Positions 38,957-46,821 of a stretch of DNA of 56,367 nt are shown here, piece by piece. Made by a program: the position numbers and the translations under genes. Source of the DNA: an uncultured bacterium (GTDB lineage: Bacteria; Cyanobacteriota; Vampirovibrionia; Gastranaerophilales; Gastranaerophilaceae). Below the pieces are notes generated by a model that searched no databases, was not told where the DNA came from, and was given only the letters and a program-made list of their open reading frames with translations. The stretch lies in NCBI GenBank assembly GCA_902777605.1, contig CACYUI010000014.1:1-56367 (forward strand), written 5' to 3'. Within the stretch, counting starts at the first letter, position 1; each line of letters opens with the position of its first letter.

Positions 38957-39325
38957 CTAGAACATAAGTCCAGCTTCTCTTGCTGCATCAGCTAGAGCTG
39001 CAACTCTTCCGTGATATAAGAAACCTCCACGGTCAAATACCACACATTCAATACCTGCTGCTTTAGCTTTCTTTGCGATAGCTTCACCAACAACCTTAGC
39101 TGCTTCGATGTTTCCACCGTGAGCTAATTTTTCTTTCAAGTCTTTATCAACAGATGATGCTGAAGCAATTGTAACATGTTTTTCATCATCAATAAGTTGA
39201 GCATAAATGTGTTTTGTACTTCTGTAAACTGCCAATCTTGGGAATTCAGCTGTTCCTGAAAGTTTAACCCTGATTGATTGGTGTCTTTTTTGTACTTTTG
39301 GTTTTCTAATTTCTTGTTTTATCAT
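38957..39325 (-). CDS. rplR: 50S ribosomal protein L18
   Basis: 122 residues. [40 protein letters not shown] start, a [18 protein letters not shown] helix, and [23 protein letters not shown]. Binds 5S rRNA. Last gene of the minus-strand rpsH-rplF-rplR block. The gene that normally follows (rpsE) is 6 kb away on the other strand. Confidence 0.98.
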   Translation of the reverse strand: MIKQEIRKPKVQKRHQSIRVKLSGTAEFPRLAVYRSTKHIYAQLIDDEKHVTIASASSVDKDLKEKLAHGGNIEAAKVVGEAIAKKAKAAGIECVVFDRGGFLYHGRVAALADAAREAGLMF

Positions 39326-39400
39326 TTTTTTCTCCTTTACCCGAACCTGCTTGACTGTTTCAAGAGTTCATTTGGGCTTTTACTGAATGTCAACTAGTTT

Positions 39401-39610
39401 CGTAGTGTTCCGTCACCTGCTTGCATTTGCCTGCGCAAACGCAACCTGTGACTTCACACCGGCTTACGCATCTTTTCCGCCTGTGCAATCTAAGATTGCT
39501 TCACTTCGTTCCGTTTCACTTCACTTCGTAACGGCGGTATCGTAGTGTTCCGTCACCTGCTTGCATTTGCCTGCGCAAACGCAACCCGTGACTTCACACC
39601 GGCTTACGCA
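39401..39610 (-). repeat. A-B-A repeat cassette between rplF and rplR
   Basis: Three 70-base units: A (39401-39470), B (39471-39540), A (39541-39610), ending at the base just before the rplF stop codon. A carries GTGACTTCAC and the TTGCATTTGC/GCAAACGCAA hairpin; B is closed by CCGCC/GGCGG around CAATCTAAGATTG. The two A units are nearly identical. A similar cassette follows rpsH. Confidence 0.75.
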
Positions 39611-40150
39611 TTATTTTTTACCTGCTTTACCGGCTTTGCGTCTGATGTATTCACCTTCGTATTTAACACCTTTGCCTTTATATACTTCAGGTGGACGTTT
39701 TCCTCTGATAATAGCTGCTATGTCACCAACAGCTTGTTTATTAGAACCTGAAACTGTAATCTTTGTGTTAGCTTCAACTGCGAAAGTAATTCCTTCCGGA
39801 GCTTCTATGATTACAGGGTGAGAGTAACCAAGCGCCATATTAAGGTTTTTACCTTCCATAGCTGCACGATAACCAACACCAACGATTTCAAGTTTTCTTT
39901 CAAAACCTTTTGAAACACCTGTTACAGCATTTGCAATAAGGGTTCTGTACAAACCGTGAAGGGCATTTGCTTTTCTGTCTTCAGAATTTTGTTCAACAAT
40001 AATTTGATTTTCTTTTACAGAAACTTTTACTTCATCTCTGAATGAAACTGCTTCAGTACCTTTAGGTCCTTTTGCAGTAATTGTATTTCCGTCTAATTTA
40101 ACTTCTACTCCTGACGGAATATCAATAGGTTTTTTACCAATTCTTGACAT
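39611..40150 (-). CDS. rplF: 50S ribosomal protein L6
   Basis: 179 residues. Starts MSRIGKKPIDIPSGVEVKL and has the duplicated L6 fold, ending GKRPPEVYKGKGVKYEGEYI. Middle gene of the minus-strand block; flanked on both sides by A-B repeat cassettes. Confidence 0.98.
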   Translation of the reverse strand: MSRIGKKPIDIPSGVEVKLDGNTITAKGPKGTEAVSFRDEVKVSVKENQIIVEQNSEDRKANALHGLYRTLIANAVTGVSKGFERKLEIVGVGYRAAMEGKNLNMALGYSHPVIIEAPEGITFAVEANTKITVSGSNKQAVGDIAAIIRGKRPPEVYKGKGVKYEGEYIRRKAGKAGKK

Positions 40151-40250
40151 AATGTTTTCCTTTCTTTTTACAGGCTTTCTGTCAATGACCTGTTTTTAAA
40201 TTTCGTTGTTAGCCATAAATGTAAATTATATTATGACTTTTGCACTATTT

Positions 40251-40433
40251 CTGTTTGTGCAAACGCAACCCGTGACTTCACACCGGCTTACGCATCTTTT
40301 CCGCCTGTGCAATCTAAGATTGCTTCACTTCGTTCCGTTTCACTTCACTTCGTAATGGCGGTATCTTAGTGTTTCGTCACCTGCTTGCATTTGCCTGTGC
40401 AAACGCAACCCGTGACTTCACACTGGCTTACGC
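40251..40433 (-). repeat. Second A-B-A repeat cassette, at the rpsH stop codon
   Basis: A truncated A (40251-40294), a full B (40295-40364) and a full A (40365-40433) that ends at the base just before the rpsH stop codon. It differs from the rplF cassette at a few bases (for instance CTTAGTGTTTCG for CGTAGTGTTCCG). Confidence 0.75.
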
Positions 40434-40829
40434 TTAGTAGATGTAGCAAAGAACTTCGCCGCCAAGGTTTTCTTTTCTTGCCTTACGGTCTGTTAACAAG
40501 CCCTTGCTTGTAGATACAACAGCAATACCCATACCACCCATTACTTGTGGTAAGTTTTTAGCTTTGCTGTAACTTCTAAGGCCGGGTTTTGAAACTCTTT
40601 GAAGATGAGTAATAACAGGTTTGTTAGACTCGTCATACTTCAATTCAATTTTCAAAGTTTTGAATTTGCCTTCTGCATCTTCTGAATAATCAGAAATAAA
40701 ACCTTCTTCTTTCAAGAGCTTTGCTAAAGCTACTTTTAGCTTTGAAGAAGGCATTTCTACTGATGGATGTGAAACTACATTTGCGTTTCTGATTCTTGTT
40801 AGCATATCTGCTATAGGATCTGTGTTCAT
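40434..40829 (-). CDS. rpsH: 30S ribosomal protein S8
   Basis: 131 residues. Starts [16 protein letters not shown] and ends GGEVLCYIY, with [17 protein letters not shown]. First gene of the minus-strand block. The upstream genes of the normal spc order (rpsN, rplE) are not found beside it. Confidence 0.98.
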   Translation of the reverse strand: MNTDPIADMLTRIRNANVVSHPSVEMPSSKLKVALAKLLKEEGFISDYSEDAEGKFKTLKIELKYDESNKPVITHLQRVSKPGLRSYSKAKNLPQVMGGMGIAVVSTSKGLLTDRKARKENLGGEVLCYIY

Positions 40830-40998
40830 ACATTTTCCTTTCGTTTTGAGGGTAGTTTAATTTTCTTAAATGCAAACAGGTATGCTTTGAAAAGCGTCTT
40901 TATTCGCATTAGGAACATTACTTGCCCCCGAGTACTCGTCACTTACTGAACTAATTTCTGCTCCATTAAAGAGCGTCTTTCAGCAGTCTGACAAAAAA

Positions 40999-41027
40999 AT
41001 ATTATCATAGACATTTTTTACATGCAA
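40999..41027 (-). promoter_or_regulatory. Promoter of rpsH-rplF-rplR
   Basis: On the minus strand -35 TTGCAT (41027-41022), 17 bases, -10 TAATAT (41004-40999). It gives a ~160-base leader (to 40830) in which AAGACGCTCTTT and AAAGACGCTTTT recur and short stems form; r-protein feedback is possible. The gap to 41515 holds no gene. Confidence 0.75.
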
Positions 41028-41359
41028 GAGGGTGGAAAATGTTGCCTAGGTAAATAATGGAAAAATATTACTCCGCTGTCTAACATAAAAACTAGCCATA
41101 TTACTGATGGTGAAGAAGTTTTGGTTTGGGTTAAATATAATTATTAAATCTTTTTCATACTTCCAGCTATTCTTAATTCCTAGAGGAAGGGGTAAATAAA
41201 TTTTAATTTATTTTCTTCCTCTTTTTTTTCGATTTACAGGATATTTATTTCTGTCAAGTAGGATTTTATTATTCATACTTTTGTTCTAGTCAAATTTTTT
41301 GTACATACTTTTTTTATACTAATTTTTCAAATAGTTATTATTATTTGTTTTTAGGCTTA

Positions 41360-41381
41360 TATAGACCATATGGTCTATATC
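41360..41381. promoter_or_regulatory. 22-bp perfect palindrome, likely operator
   Basis: TATAGACCATATGGTCTATA with one more pair on each side, lying 135 bases upstream of the response-regulator start. Suits a dimeric DNA-binding protein, possibly the NarL-type regulator itself. The rest of 41028-41515 is AT-rich and I see nothing else in it. Confidence 0.6.
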
Positions 41382-41515
41382 TTTGTATCTACCTTAAATA
41401 CAGTAAAATTAATCATTTTGACGATGAAAATATCCTCTATTCGCAGGTAATATGAATAGTGTAGAAAAGGATTACAAATTTTACAATTTAATAATTTTAG
41501 GGGAGAAGAGAGAGT

Positions 41516-42226
41516 ATGAGACATGAGTTTAAGAAAAAATCAAGAGTTTTACTTATTGATGACAATTATGAACACTTAGCAGGTATCAGAGAATTGTTAA
41601 ACCTTGAAGGAACTTTTGATGTTGTTGGTATCGCAACAAATGTTACGGTTGGTTTGAATTTAATCAAAAAATATCAACCTGACATTGTACTTTTAGACAT
41701 GAATATGCCTGAAAAAGACGGTTTACAAGGAATTATCGAAATCGGCAAGTTAGGATTAGGCACAAAAGTTCTTGCTCTATCAGGTTATGATGATGCAGAT
41801 TTAATTTTCAGAGCAATGAAGATTGGTGCAAAAGGTTATGTTCTTAAAACCATGGCATCTGCACAACTTATTTATGCAATAGAAGAAGTTCTTAACGGAA
41901 AAATTTATTTACCGCTTGCACTTTCTTCAAGATTTTTTGAATATTTTCAACAATCATTCAGAGAAGAAACAGAAAGAAAAGAGAACGGAGCTGATGAAGA
42001 AAATCTGCTTGATGCATTAACCCAAAGAGAAGAAGAAGTTTTGGAACTGTTAACACAAGGTATTACATACAAAGGTGTTGCTAACAAATTGTTTATTTCA
42101 GAAACTACTGTTAAAACCCATGTAAACAACATTTTCCAAAAATTACAAGTTAATGACAGAACTCAAGCAGTTTTGTATGCGATTAATAACGGCTTTTTAA
42201 CCAAAAAAGTTAAAATGGCTGTATAG
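41516..42226 (+). CDS. NarL/LuxR-family response regulator
   Basis: 236 residues. Receiver domain with acidic DD at 15-16, phospho-acceptor Asp61 in VLLDMNMPEKDG, and Lys near 110 (GYVLK). C-terminal LuxR HTH (LTQREEEVLELLTQGITYKG, SETTVKTHVNNIFQKL). Only 50 bases separate it from the kinase below, which is followed by flgB, so it likely controls flagellar genes; that link is inference. Confidence 0.95.
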   Translation: MRHEFKKKSRVLLIDDNYEHLAGIRELLNLEGTFDVVGIATNVTVGLNLIKKYQPDIVLLDMNMPEKDGLQGIIEIGKLGLGTKVLALSGYDDADLIFRAMKIGAKGYVLKTMASAQLIYAIEEVLNGKIYLPLALSSRFFEYFQQSFREETERKENGADEENLLDALTQREEEVLELLTQGITYKGVANKLFISETTVKTHVNNIFQKLQVNDRTQAVLYAINNGFLTKKVKMAV

Positions 42227-42276
42227 GGATATGTGAATATTGTCGCTTTTAAAAAGAGAGAGAGCAGGGCTAATTA

Positions 42277-43518
42277 ATGAAGAAGATAGTAAGACAGCAA
42301 AATTATTTAAAAGAGTTGATTGAATCTCAAGACAATCAACCTCTTACAAAGTCTGCTCTCAGATGTATTACAAGAGGAGTGTTAGAGCCTCTTCTTGATG
42401 AGCCCGAAGAAGGAGTTGTTCTTCATAGAATAATTGACAAAGCTGGTATTCAAGGATTACTGAAAAGGCTGGAGTTTTCAACAGTTGTTTCTTATGATTT
42501 TTCTGATGAGGGAGGTCACCTGAGAGAAAAAGTTTGGGCAAATACTGAGTTCCTCTGTGTTTTGACTCACAGATTTGTTGTAATTCTAATTTGGGATAAT
42601 AAAACAGAAAGTCCGCACTATGTCAGATATTATTCTATTTACAATTCAAAACTTCAAAACGAAGCATTAGATATTATTGACAGAAATGTTGATATAAACA
42701 TCAAAGAGTTTCAGGAAAGTTTTAAACCGGACAGGCGTGATAACATACTTTTAAATTCTTCCTTGCGTCGTATGGTTTCTAATCTTGATGAAGCTTCAAA
42801 GGATGCAGTGCTTGGTTTTGCTCAGGTTCAATCCGAAAAAGAAGAAGAAGAGGTAAGTCAAAATATACGAGAAATTGCACACGAGATAAGAAATCAACTT
42901 TCTATTTGTGATTTGTATACAGAAATCATGAAAAAGCATTGTGCAAAAGAGGGTATAAAAACAGAAGGTATTTCTAACTCTTTAGCTTGTATTTCAAGAG
43001 CGATAAAAATGGCAGGAAACTCTCTTTTGTCATTAAAATCTACAGAAAAAAATGTAATTAAACCTTACAAATTGAAAGAATTAATAGAAATTTCCGCAGA
43101 TTTGACCAAGGTATATTTTGAAAGTAATAATGTTGAATGTATTTTAGAAAACGAAGTTGATACTAAAATACCTGTTGATGAAAATAAATTCAGCGCAGCA
43201 ATAATAAATTTAGTCAAAAATGCCGCAGAAGCATTCGGAAATAATACAGACGATAATGTCAGAGATGGTAAGTATATTAAAATTAAAACGGAAGAGGACG
43301 GAGAGTTTGCTCTTGTTAGGGTATCAAACAACGCAGGCAGAATAGAAGAACCTGATAAAATTTTCAAAGAAGGTTTTTCAACAAAATCAACATCAGGAAG
43401 AGGATTAGGACTTGCAATTTGCAAAAAATCTATTGAAGAAATGTATGGCAGACTCTATCTTGAACACACAGGTGATGATTATACAGAGTTTGTAATAAAA
43501 ATAGCAAAGGTTAATTAG
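42277..43518 (+). CDS. Sensor histidine kinase linked to flagellar genes
   Basis: 413 residues, cytosolic. Unusual N-terminal half (1-185) with no recognised sensor domain. H-box His202 in EIAHEIRNQLS, then N-box NLVKNAAEAF and the GRGLGLAICKKSIEEMYG glycine box. The usual D-x-G-x-G before this is replaced by VSNNAGR, so the ATP lid looks reduced. Its stop is one base before the flgB start. Position recalls FlgS-type kinases of Epsilonproteobacteria, though the partner regulator here is NarL-type. Confidence 0.9.
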   Translation: MKKIVRQQNYLKELIESQDNQPLTKSALRCITRGVLEPLLDEPEEGVVLHRIIDKAGIQGLLKRLEFSTVVSYDFSDEGGHLREKVWANTEFLCVLTHRFVVILIWDNKTESPHYVRYYSIYNSKLQNEALDIIDRNVDINIKEFQESFKPDRRDNILLNSSLRRMVSNLDEASKDAVLGFAQVQSEKEEEEVSQNIREIAHEIRNQLSICDLYTEIMKKHCAKEGIKTEGISNSLACISRAIKMAGNSLLSLKSTEKNVIKPYKLKELIEISADLTKVYFESNNVECILENEVDTKIPVDENKFSAAIINLVKNAAEAFGNNTDDNVRDGKYIKIKTEEDGEFALVRVSNNAGRIEEPDKIFKEGFSTKSTSGRGLGLAICKKSIEEMYGRLYLEHTGDDYTEFVIKIAKVN

Positions 43519-43519
43519 T

Positions 43520-44002
43520 ATGGATTTAATAACAAGCAGAACAATGAATATAACTCAGCTCGGCATGGACGGTCTTATGCAAAGACAGCATGCTATAGCA
43601 TCAAACATTGCAAATGTTATGACTCCGGGATTTCAAAGAAAAGAAGTTGCTTTTGAAAGTCAACTTTCTGAAATAAAAGAAAGAGAAGATTTAAAAGATT
43701 TTATAAAAGGACAAAACAGCATTGAATACAAACCTCCAATGGTAGATGTATTTACAGGCGAAGTTCACAAATACAGAGTTCCGACTCTTCAAGAAAAAGC
43801 ATACTTGCAATCTAATGTCTATGATCAATACAATCCGCAAGTCGTTACAGATATATACAGCGGTACTGATAACCACGGCAATAATGTAGAACTTGAAAGA
43901 GAAATGATGGATTTGTCTAAAACAGGTACAAAATATCTAGTACTTTCAAATTTAGAAAGAAGACAATTTACCGGTCTGTCAGAAGTAATTAGAGGACAGT
44001 AA
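43520..44002 (+). CDS. flgB: Flagellar basal-body rod protein FlgB (set 1)
   Basis: 160 residues. Starts with the rod-protein helix and ASNIANVMTPGFQRKEVAFE. FlgB is the proximal rod subunit at the MS-ring. It begins one base after the kinase stop. A flgC and fliE gene follow, the usual flgB-flgC-fliE order. A second flgB-like gene lies at 55282. Confidence 0.93.
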   Translation: MDLITSRTMNITQLGMDGLMQRQHAIASNIANVMTPGFQRKEVAFESQLSEIKEREDLKDFIKGQNSIEYKPPMVDVFTGEVHKYRVPTLQEKAYLQSNVYDQYNPQVVTDIYSGTDNHGNNVELEREMMDLSKTGTKYLVLSNLERRQFTGLSEVIRGQ

Positions 44003-44067
44003 ATTTGAAACTAAGCCCTGATTTTCCCTTGTAAGACGAGGGATGAAAAAGAGGAGGGAGGAGAAAT

Positions 44068-44574
44068 ATGAGTTTTAATATTTTTGATATAGCAGGTTCA
44101 GGAATGACTGCCCAAAGAGTAAAAATGGATACTATTGCAAGTAATATTGCAAATGTGAACACAACTCGCCGTCCTGACGGTTCAAAAGGTGTTTATATCA
44201 AAAAAGATGTTGCTTTCAGAACTGTTTATGAAGACTCTTTAAACAGAGGTTTTCAAAATTTTTCAAGCAATAGTGCAGATGCTCAATTTGATCCCAAGAC
44301 AGGAAATATGCTCATAAATGCAGATATAGCACTAAATAACGGAATGTTAACAGGTGGTGTACAAGTTGATGAAATATATGAATCAGAAAATGGTGTAAAA
44401 ACTGTTTATGATCCATCGCATCCTGATGCAGATGAGGACGGTTATGTAGATTTACCGAATGTTAATGTTGTAGAGGAAATGGTCGGTATGATATCAGCTT
44501 CTCGTGCTTATCAAGCAAACGCAACCGTTGCGGAAAACGTCAAAACAATGATGCAGAGTGCAATGAACATATAA
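44068..44574 (+). CDS. flgC: Flagellar basal-body rod protein FlgC (set 1)
   Basis: 168 residues. AGSGMTAQRVKMDTIASNIANVNTTR at the N-terminus and the C-terminal SHPDADEDGYVDLPNVNVVEEMV, then SASRAYQANA are canonical FlgC. AGGAGG precedes the start. Proximal rod. Confidence 0.95.
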   Translation: MSFNIFDIAGSGMTAQRVKMDTIASNIANVNTTRRPDGSKGVYIKKDVAFRTVYEDSLNRGFQNFSSNSADAQFDPKTGNMLINADIALNNGMLTGGVQVDEIYESENGVKTVYDPSHPDADEDGYVDLPNVNVVEEMVGMISASRAYQANATVAENVKTMMQSAMNI

Positions 44575-44638
44575 AAATATAACCTTATTGGTATCGAAAC
44601 TACAAGCTTAATATAATAAGAACTTTTGAGGTAAGAGT

Positions 44639-45061
44639 ATGGATTTTTCTACAGGAATAACAGAATATGTAACAAATTATAATACGAATGCAATCGGGGA
44701 TTACAATCAATTTCTTAAGAATAACGCATCTTTTAAGTTTGATTCTACTCAGCCTACGGAGTTTGAAGCAGCACTGGAAAATGCTGCAAAAAATTATCCT
44801 GTACACGATAAACAAGACCCGATGGGACTAGGAAATTTTGCAAGTCAATTCGGAACCGCTTTCGGTAACAGTTTAAACGCCGTAAACAATCAAAAAATAT
44901 TAGCTGACAGAATGCAAGAAGATATAGCAATGGGCGGTTCTACCAACATTCACGATGCAATGATTGCTGCAGAAAAAGCAAGTCTTAGTATGCAAATGGC
45001 AATACAGGTAAGAAACAGGCTAATATCAGCTTATACAGATATTACAACAATGGGTATATAA
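44639..45061 (+). CDS. fliE: Flagellar hook-basal body protein FliE
   Basis: 140 residues. The C-terminal MIAAEKASLSMQMAIQVRNRLISAYTDITTM is the FliE signature; the N-terminal part is variable. FliE joins the MS-ring to the rod and starts rod export. Third gene of the set-1 unit. Confidence 0.92.
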   Translation: MDFSTGITEYVTNYNTNAIGDYNQFLKNNASFKFDSTQPTEFEAALENAAKNYPVHDKQDPMGLGNFASQFGTAFGNSLNAVNNQKILADRMQEDIAMGGSTNIHDAMIAAEKASLSMQMAIQVRNRLISAYTDITTMGI

Positions 45062-45082
45062 AAACTAAATTGATTTTACCCC

Positions 45083-45111
45083 TTGCAATTAATAATTGTT
45101 TATTATAGAAT
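45083..45111 (+). promoter_or_regulatory. Promoter of rpsE-rpmD-rplO-secY
   Basis: -35 TTGCAA (45083-45088), 17-base spacer, -10 TAGAAT (45106-45111). Leads into a ~135-base leader containing a hairpin with arms AATATCA/TGATATT around AAAG...GCCTTAAAGGC...CTTT (about 45138-45190), a candidate r-protein control site. Confidence 0.7.
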
Positions 45112-45254
45112 TTTCTTTGTCAGAAAAAACCCACATTTGAATATCATTAAAGTAGCCTTAAAGGCGCTTTTATGTTTGTTTGATATTTGGATGTAAAAAA
45201 TATAGTCAGAAATAGAATAGTGTTACAACTTAAAAAAATTAAGAAAGGTATAAC

Positions 45255-45917
45255 ATGACAGAAGAAAATTTAGAAAACAAAGTTGAAGAAGTTGTTGAAG
45301 AAGCTGCAGAAGCAACTAAAGAAACAACTGAAGAAACAACTGTTGAAGAAGATGTAACTGAAGAAGTTGTAGAACATCTTCCTGCAAAAAAACAACGCAA
45401 CAGAAAGAAAAAAGTTGAAACTCAAGAAGCAAAACCTGAATCAGAATGGAAAGAACAAGTTGTTCAAATCAGCCGTGTAACAAAGGTTGTTAAGGGTGGT
45501 AAGAAATTAAGCTTCAGAGCTATCGTTATCGTAGGTAACCAAAAAGGACAAGTTGGTATTGGCTGCGCAAAGGCTGCAGAAGTTATTATTGCTATTCAAA
45601 AAGCAATTGCAGACGGCAGAAAGAACCTTATTACAGTTCCTATTTTCAAAACAACTATTCCACACCCGATTACAGGTAAATCAGGTGCCGGTGCCGTAAT
45701 GCTAAGACCTGCTTCACAAGGTACAGGTATTATCGCAGGCGGCGCAGTTCGTCCTGTATTGGAACTTGCAGGTATTGAAAACATTCTTTCAAAATCACAA
45801 GGTTCAAAATCACCATTAAATGCAGCATATGCAACTTTAGATGCTCTTAAATCTTTAAGACCGTTCCACGAAATTGCTAAAAAACGCGGCTTAACAATGG
45901 CTGAGTTATTAAACTAA
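45255..45917 (+). CDS. rpsE: 30S ribosomal protein S5 with acidic N-terminal extension
   Basis: 220 residues; the S5 core runs from about 62 ([22 protein letters not shown]) to the end ([20 protein letters not shown]). The first ~55 residues are a Glu/Thr/Val-rich extension of low complexity, then [10 protein letters not shown]5 itself is about 165 residues. S5 helps decoding accuracy. It leads the plus-strand half of the split spc operon. Confidence 0.96.
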   Translation: MTEENLENKVEEVVEEAAEATKETTEETTVEEDVTEEVVEHLPAKKQRNRKKKVETQEAKPESEWKEQVVQISRVTKVVKGGKKLSFRAIVIVGNQKGQVGIGCAKAAEVIIAIQKAIADGRKNLITVPIFKTTIPHPITGKSGAGAVMLRPASQGTGIIAGGAVRPVLELAGIENILSKSQGSKSPLNAAYATLDALKSLRPFHEIAKKRGLTMAELLN

Positions 45918-45928
45918 TCAAATAAAAT

Positions 45929-45979
45929 GTAGGGTGCAATTTTTGCACCACAAAAAGTAGGGTAGATTTTTTAATCTAC
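45929..45979 (+). repeat. Tandem GTAGGG-type hairpins between rpsE and rpmD
   Basis: GTAGGGTGCAATTTTTGCACC (stem GGTGCAA/TTGCACC) at 45929-45949, then GTAGGGTAGATT...AATCTAC at 45957-45979. Different stems, same GTAGGG start and T-rich loop. Confidence 0.65.
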
Positions 45980-46001
45980 ACAATGAATAAGGAATAAAAA
46001 A

Positions 46002-46193
46002 ATGGCAAAAACAGCAAATAAAAAAATACAAATTAAACTTGTTAAAAGTTTAATCGGCTGCTCAGAAGCACAATGCAGAGTAGCAAAAGCATTAGGCTTT
46101 ACTAAAAAAGACCAGGTTGTTGAACATGACAACAGCCCTGTAATCATGGGTATGGTTAACAAAATTTCTCATTTGTTAGAAGTTACTGAGTAG
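46002..46193 (+). CDS. rpmD: 50S ribosomal protein L30
   Basis: 63 residues: IQIKLVKSLIGCSEAQCRVAKA with the L30 strand-helix, then ALGFTKKDQVVEHDNSPVIMG. Typical length. Between rpsE and rplO as in the standard spc order. Confidence 0.96.
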   Translation: MAKTANKKIQIKLVKSLIGCSEAQCRVAKALGFTKKDQVVEHDNSPVIMGMVNKISHLLEVTE

Positions 46194-46234
46194 TAAAGTA
46201 GTTTAGTAAAAAATATAGAAAAGGAAAAATAAAA

Positions 46235-46687
46235 ATGGCAGATAAAATTACATTAGAAGATTTAAGACCTGCTGAAGGCGCTACTAAAAAGACAGTAAGA
46301 GTAGGTCGTGGTCGTTCTTCAGGATGCGGTAAAACTTCAAGCCGCGGTAATAACGGTGAAGGACAAAGATCAGGCAGAACTTCAAAAAGAGGTTTTGAAG
46401 GCGGACAAATGCCGGCATACAGAAGACTTCCGAAATTAAAAGGTTTTGAAATTATCAATCAAAGAAAATATGCTCAAATCAATGTAGGCAGATTGGCTGA
46501 TTTAAAACTTGATGAAATTTCGTTAGAATCATTAAAGGCAGCTAAAAAAGCTCATCCTTCTTGCGATGGTTTGAGAATTTTAGGTAACGGTGAAATCAAA
46601 AAAGCTATTACCGTAAAAGCTGATTATGTAACACCTTCTGCAAAAGAAAAAATCGAAGCAGCAGGCGGCAAAATAGAGCTTGTATAA
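46235..46687 (+). CDS. rplO: 50S ribosomal protein L15
   Basis: 150 residues. Starts LEDLRPAEGATKKTVRVGRG and is rich in Gly/Arg near the N-terminus (SSGCGKTSSRGNNGEGQRSG), as in L15, ending with the VKADYVTPSAKEKIEAAGG strand. Third gene of this half. Confidence 0.97.
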   Translation: MADKITLEDLRPAEGATKKTVRVGRGRSSGCGKTSSRGNNGEGQRSGRTSKRGFEGGQMPAYRRLPKLKGFEIINQRKYAQINVGRLADLKLDEISLESLKAAKKAHPSCDGLRILGNGEIKKAITVKADYVTPSAKEKIEAAGGKIELV

Positions 46688-46697
46688 TAATTATATT

Positions 46698-46779
46698 CCC
46701 CTCGCCCCTTGAGGGAGAGGGAAGAATTTCAACTTAAGAGGGATTTATTCCCTCGAAAGTTTGAAATTCGGGTGAGGGG
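46698..46779 (+). repeat. Long imperfect hairpin between rplO and secY
   Basis: Outer arms CCCCTCGCCC (46698) and GGGTGAGGGG (46770), inner arms GAATTTCAACTT (46724) and AAGTTTGAAATTC (46757), with further pairing inside. The GC-rich part matches the 51060-51800 repeat (CCCTCTCCCTCAAGGGGCGA). Confidence 0.65.
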
Positions 46780-46821
46780 TAAAGCGATATTGTATTGTAC
46801 TCCCTAGGAGGGATTTTAAAT

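Noticed and set aside
39545..39821. Plus-strand open frames over the A-B-A cassette and rplF
   Set aside because: They run antisense to rplF and through repeat sequence; the minus-strand ribosomal gene explains the region.
46795..46821. TTG start for secY nine codons upstream
   Set aside because: GGAGGG is placed for the ATG at 46822, and the extra residues are not found in the family.
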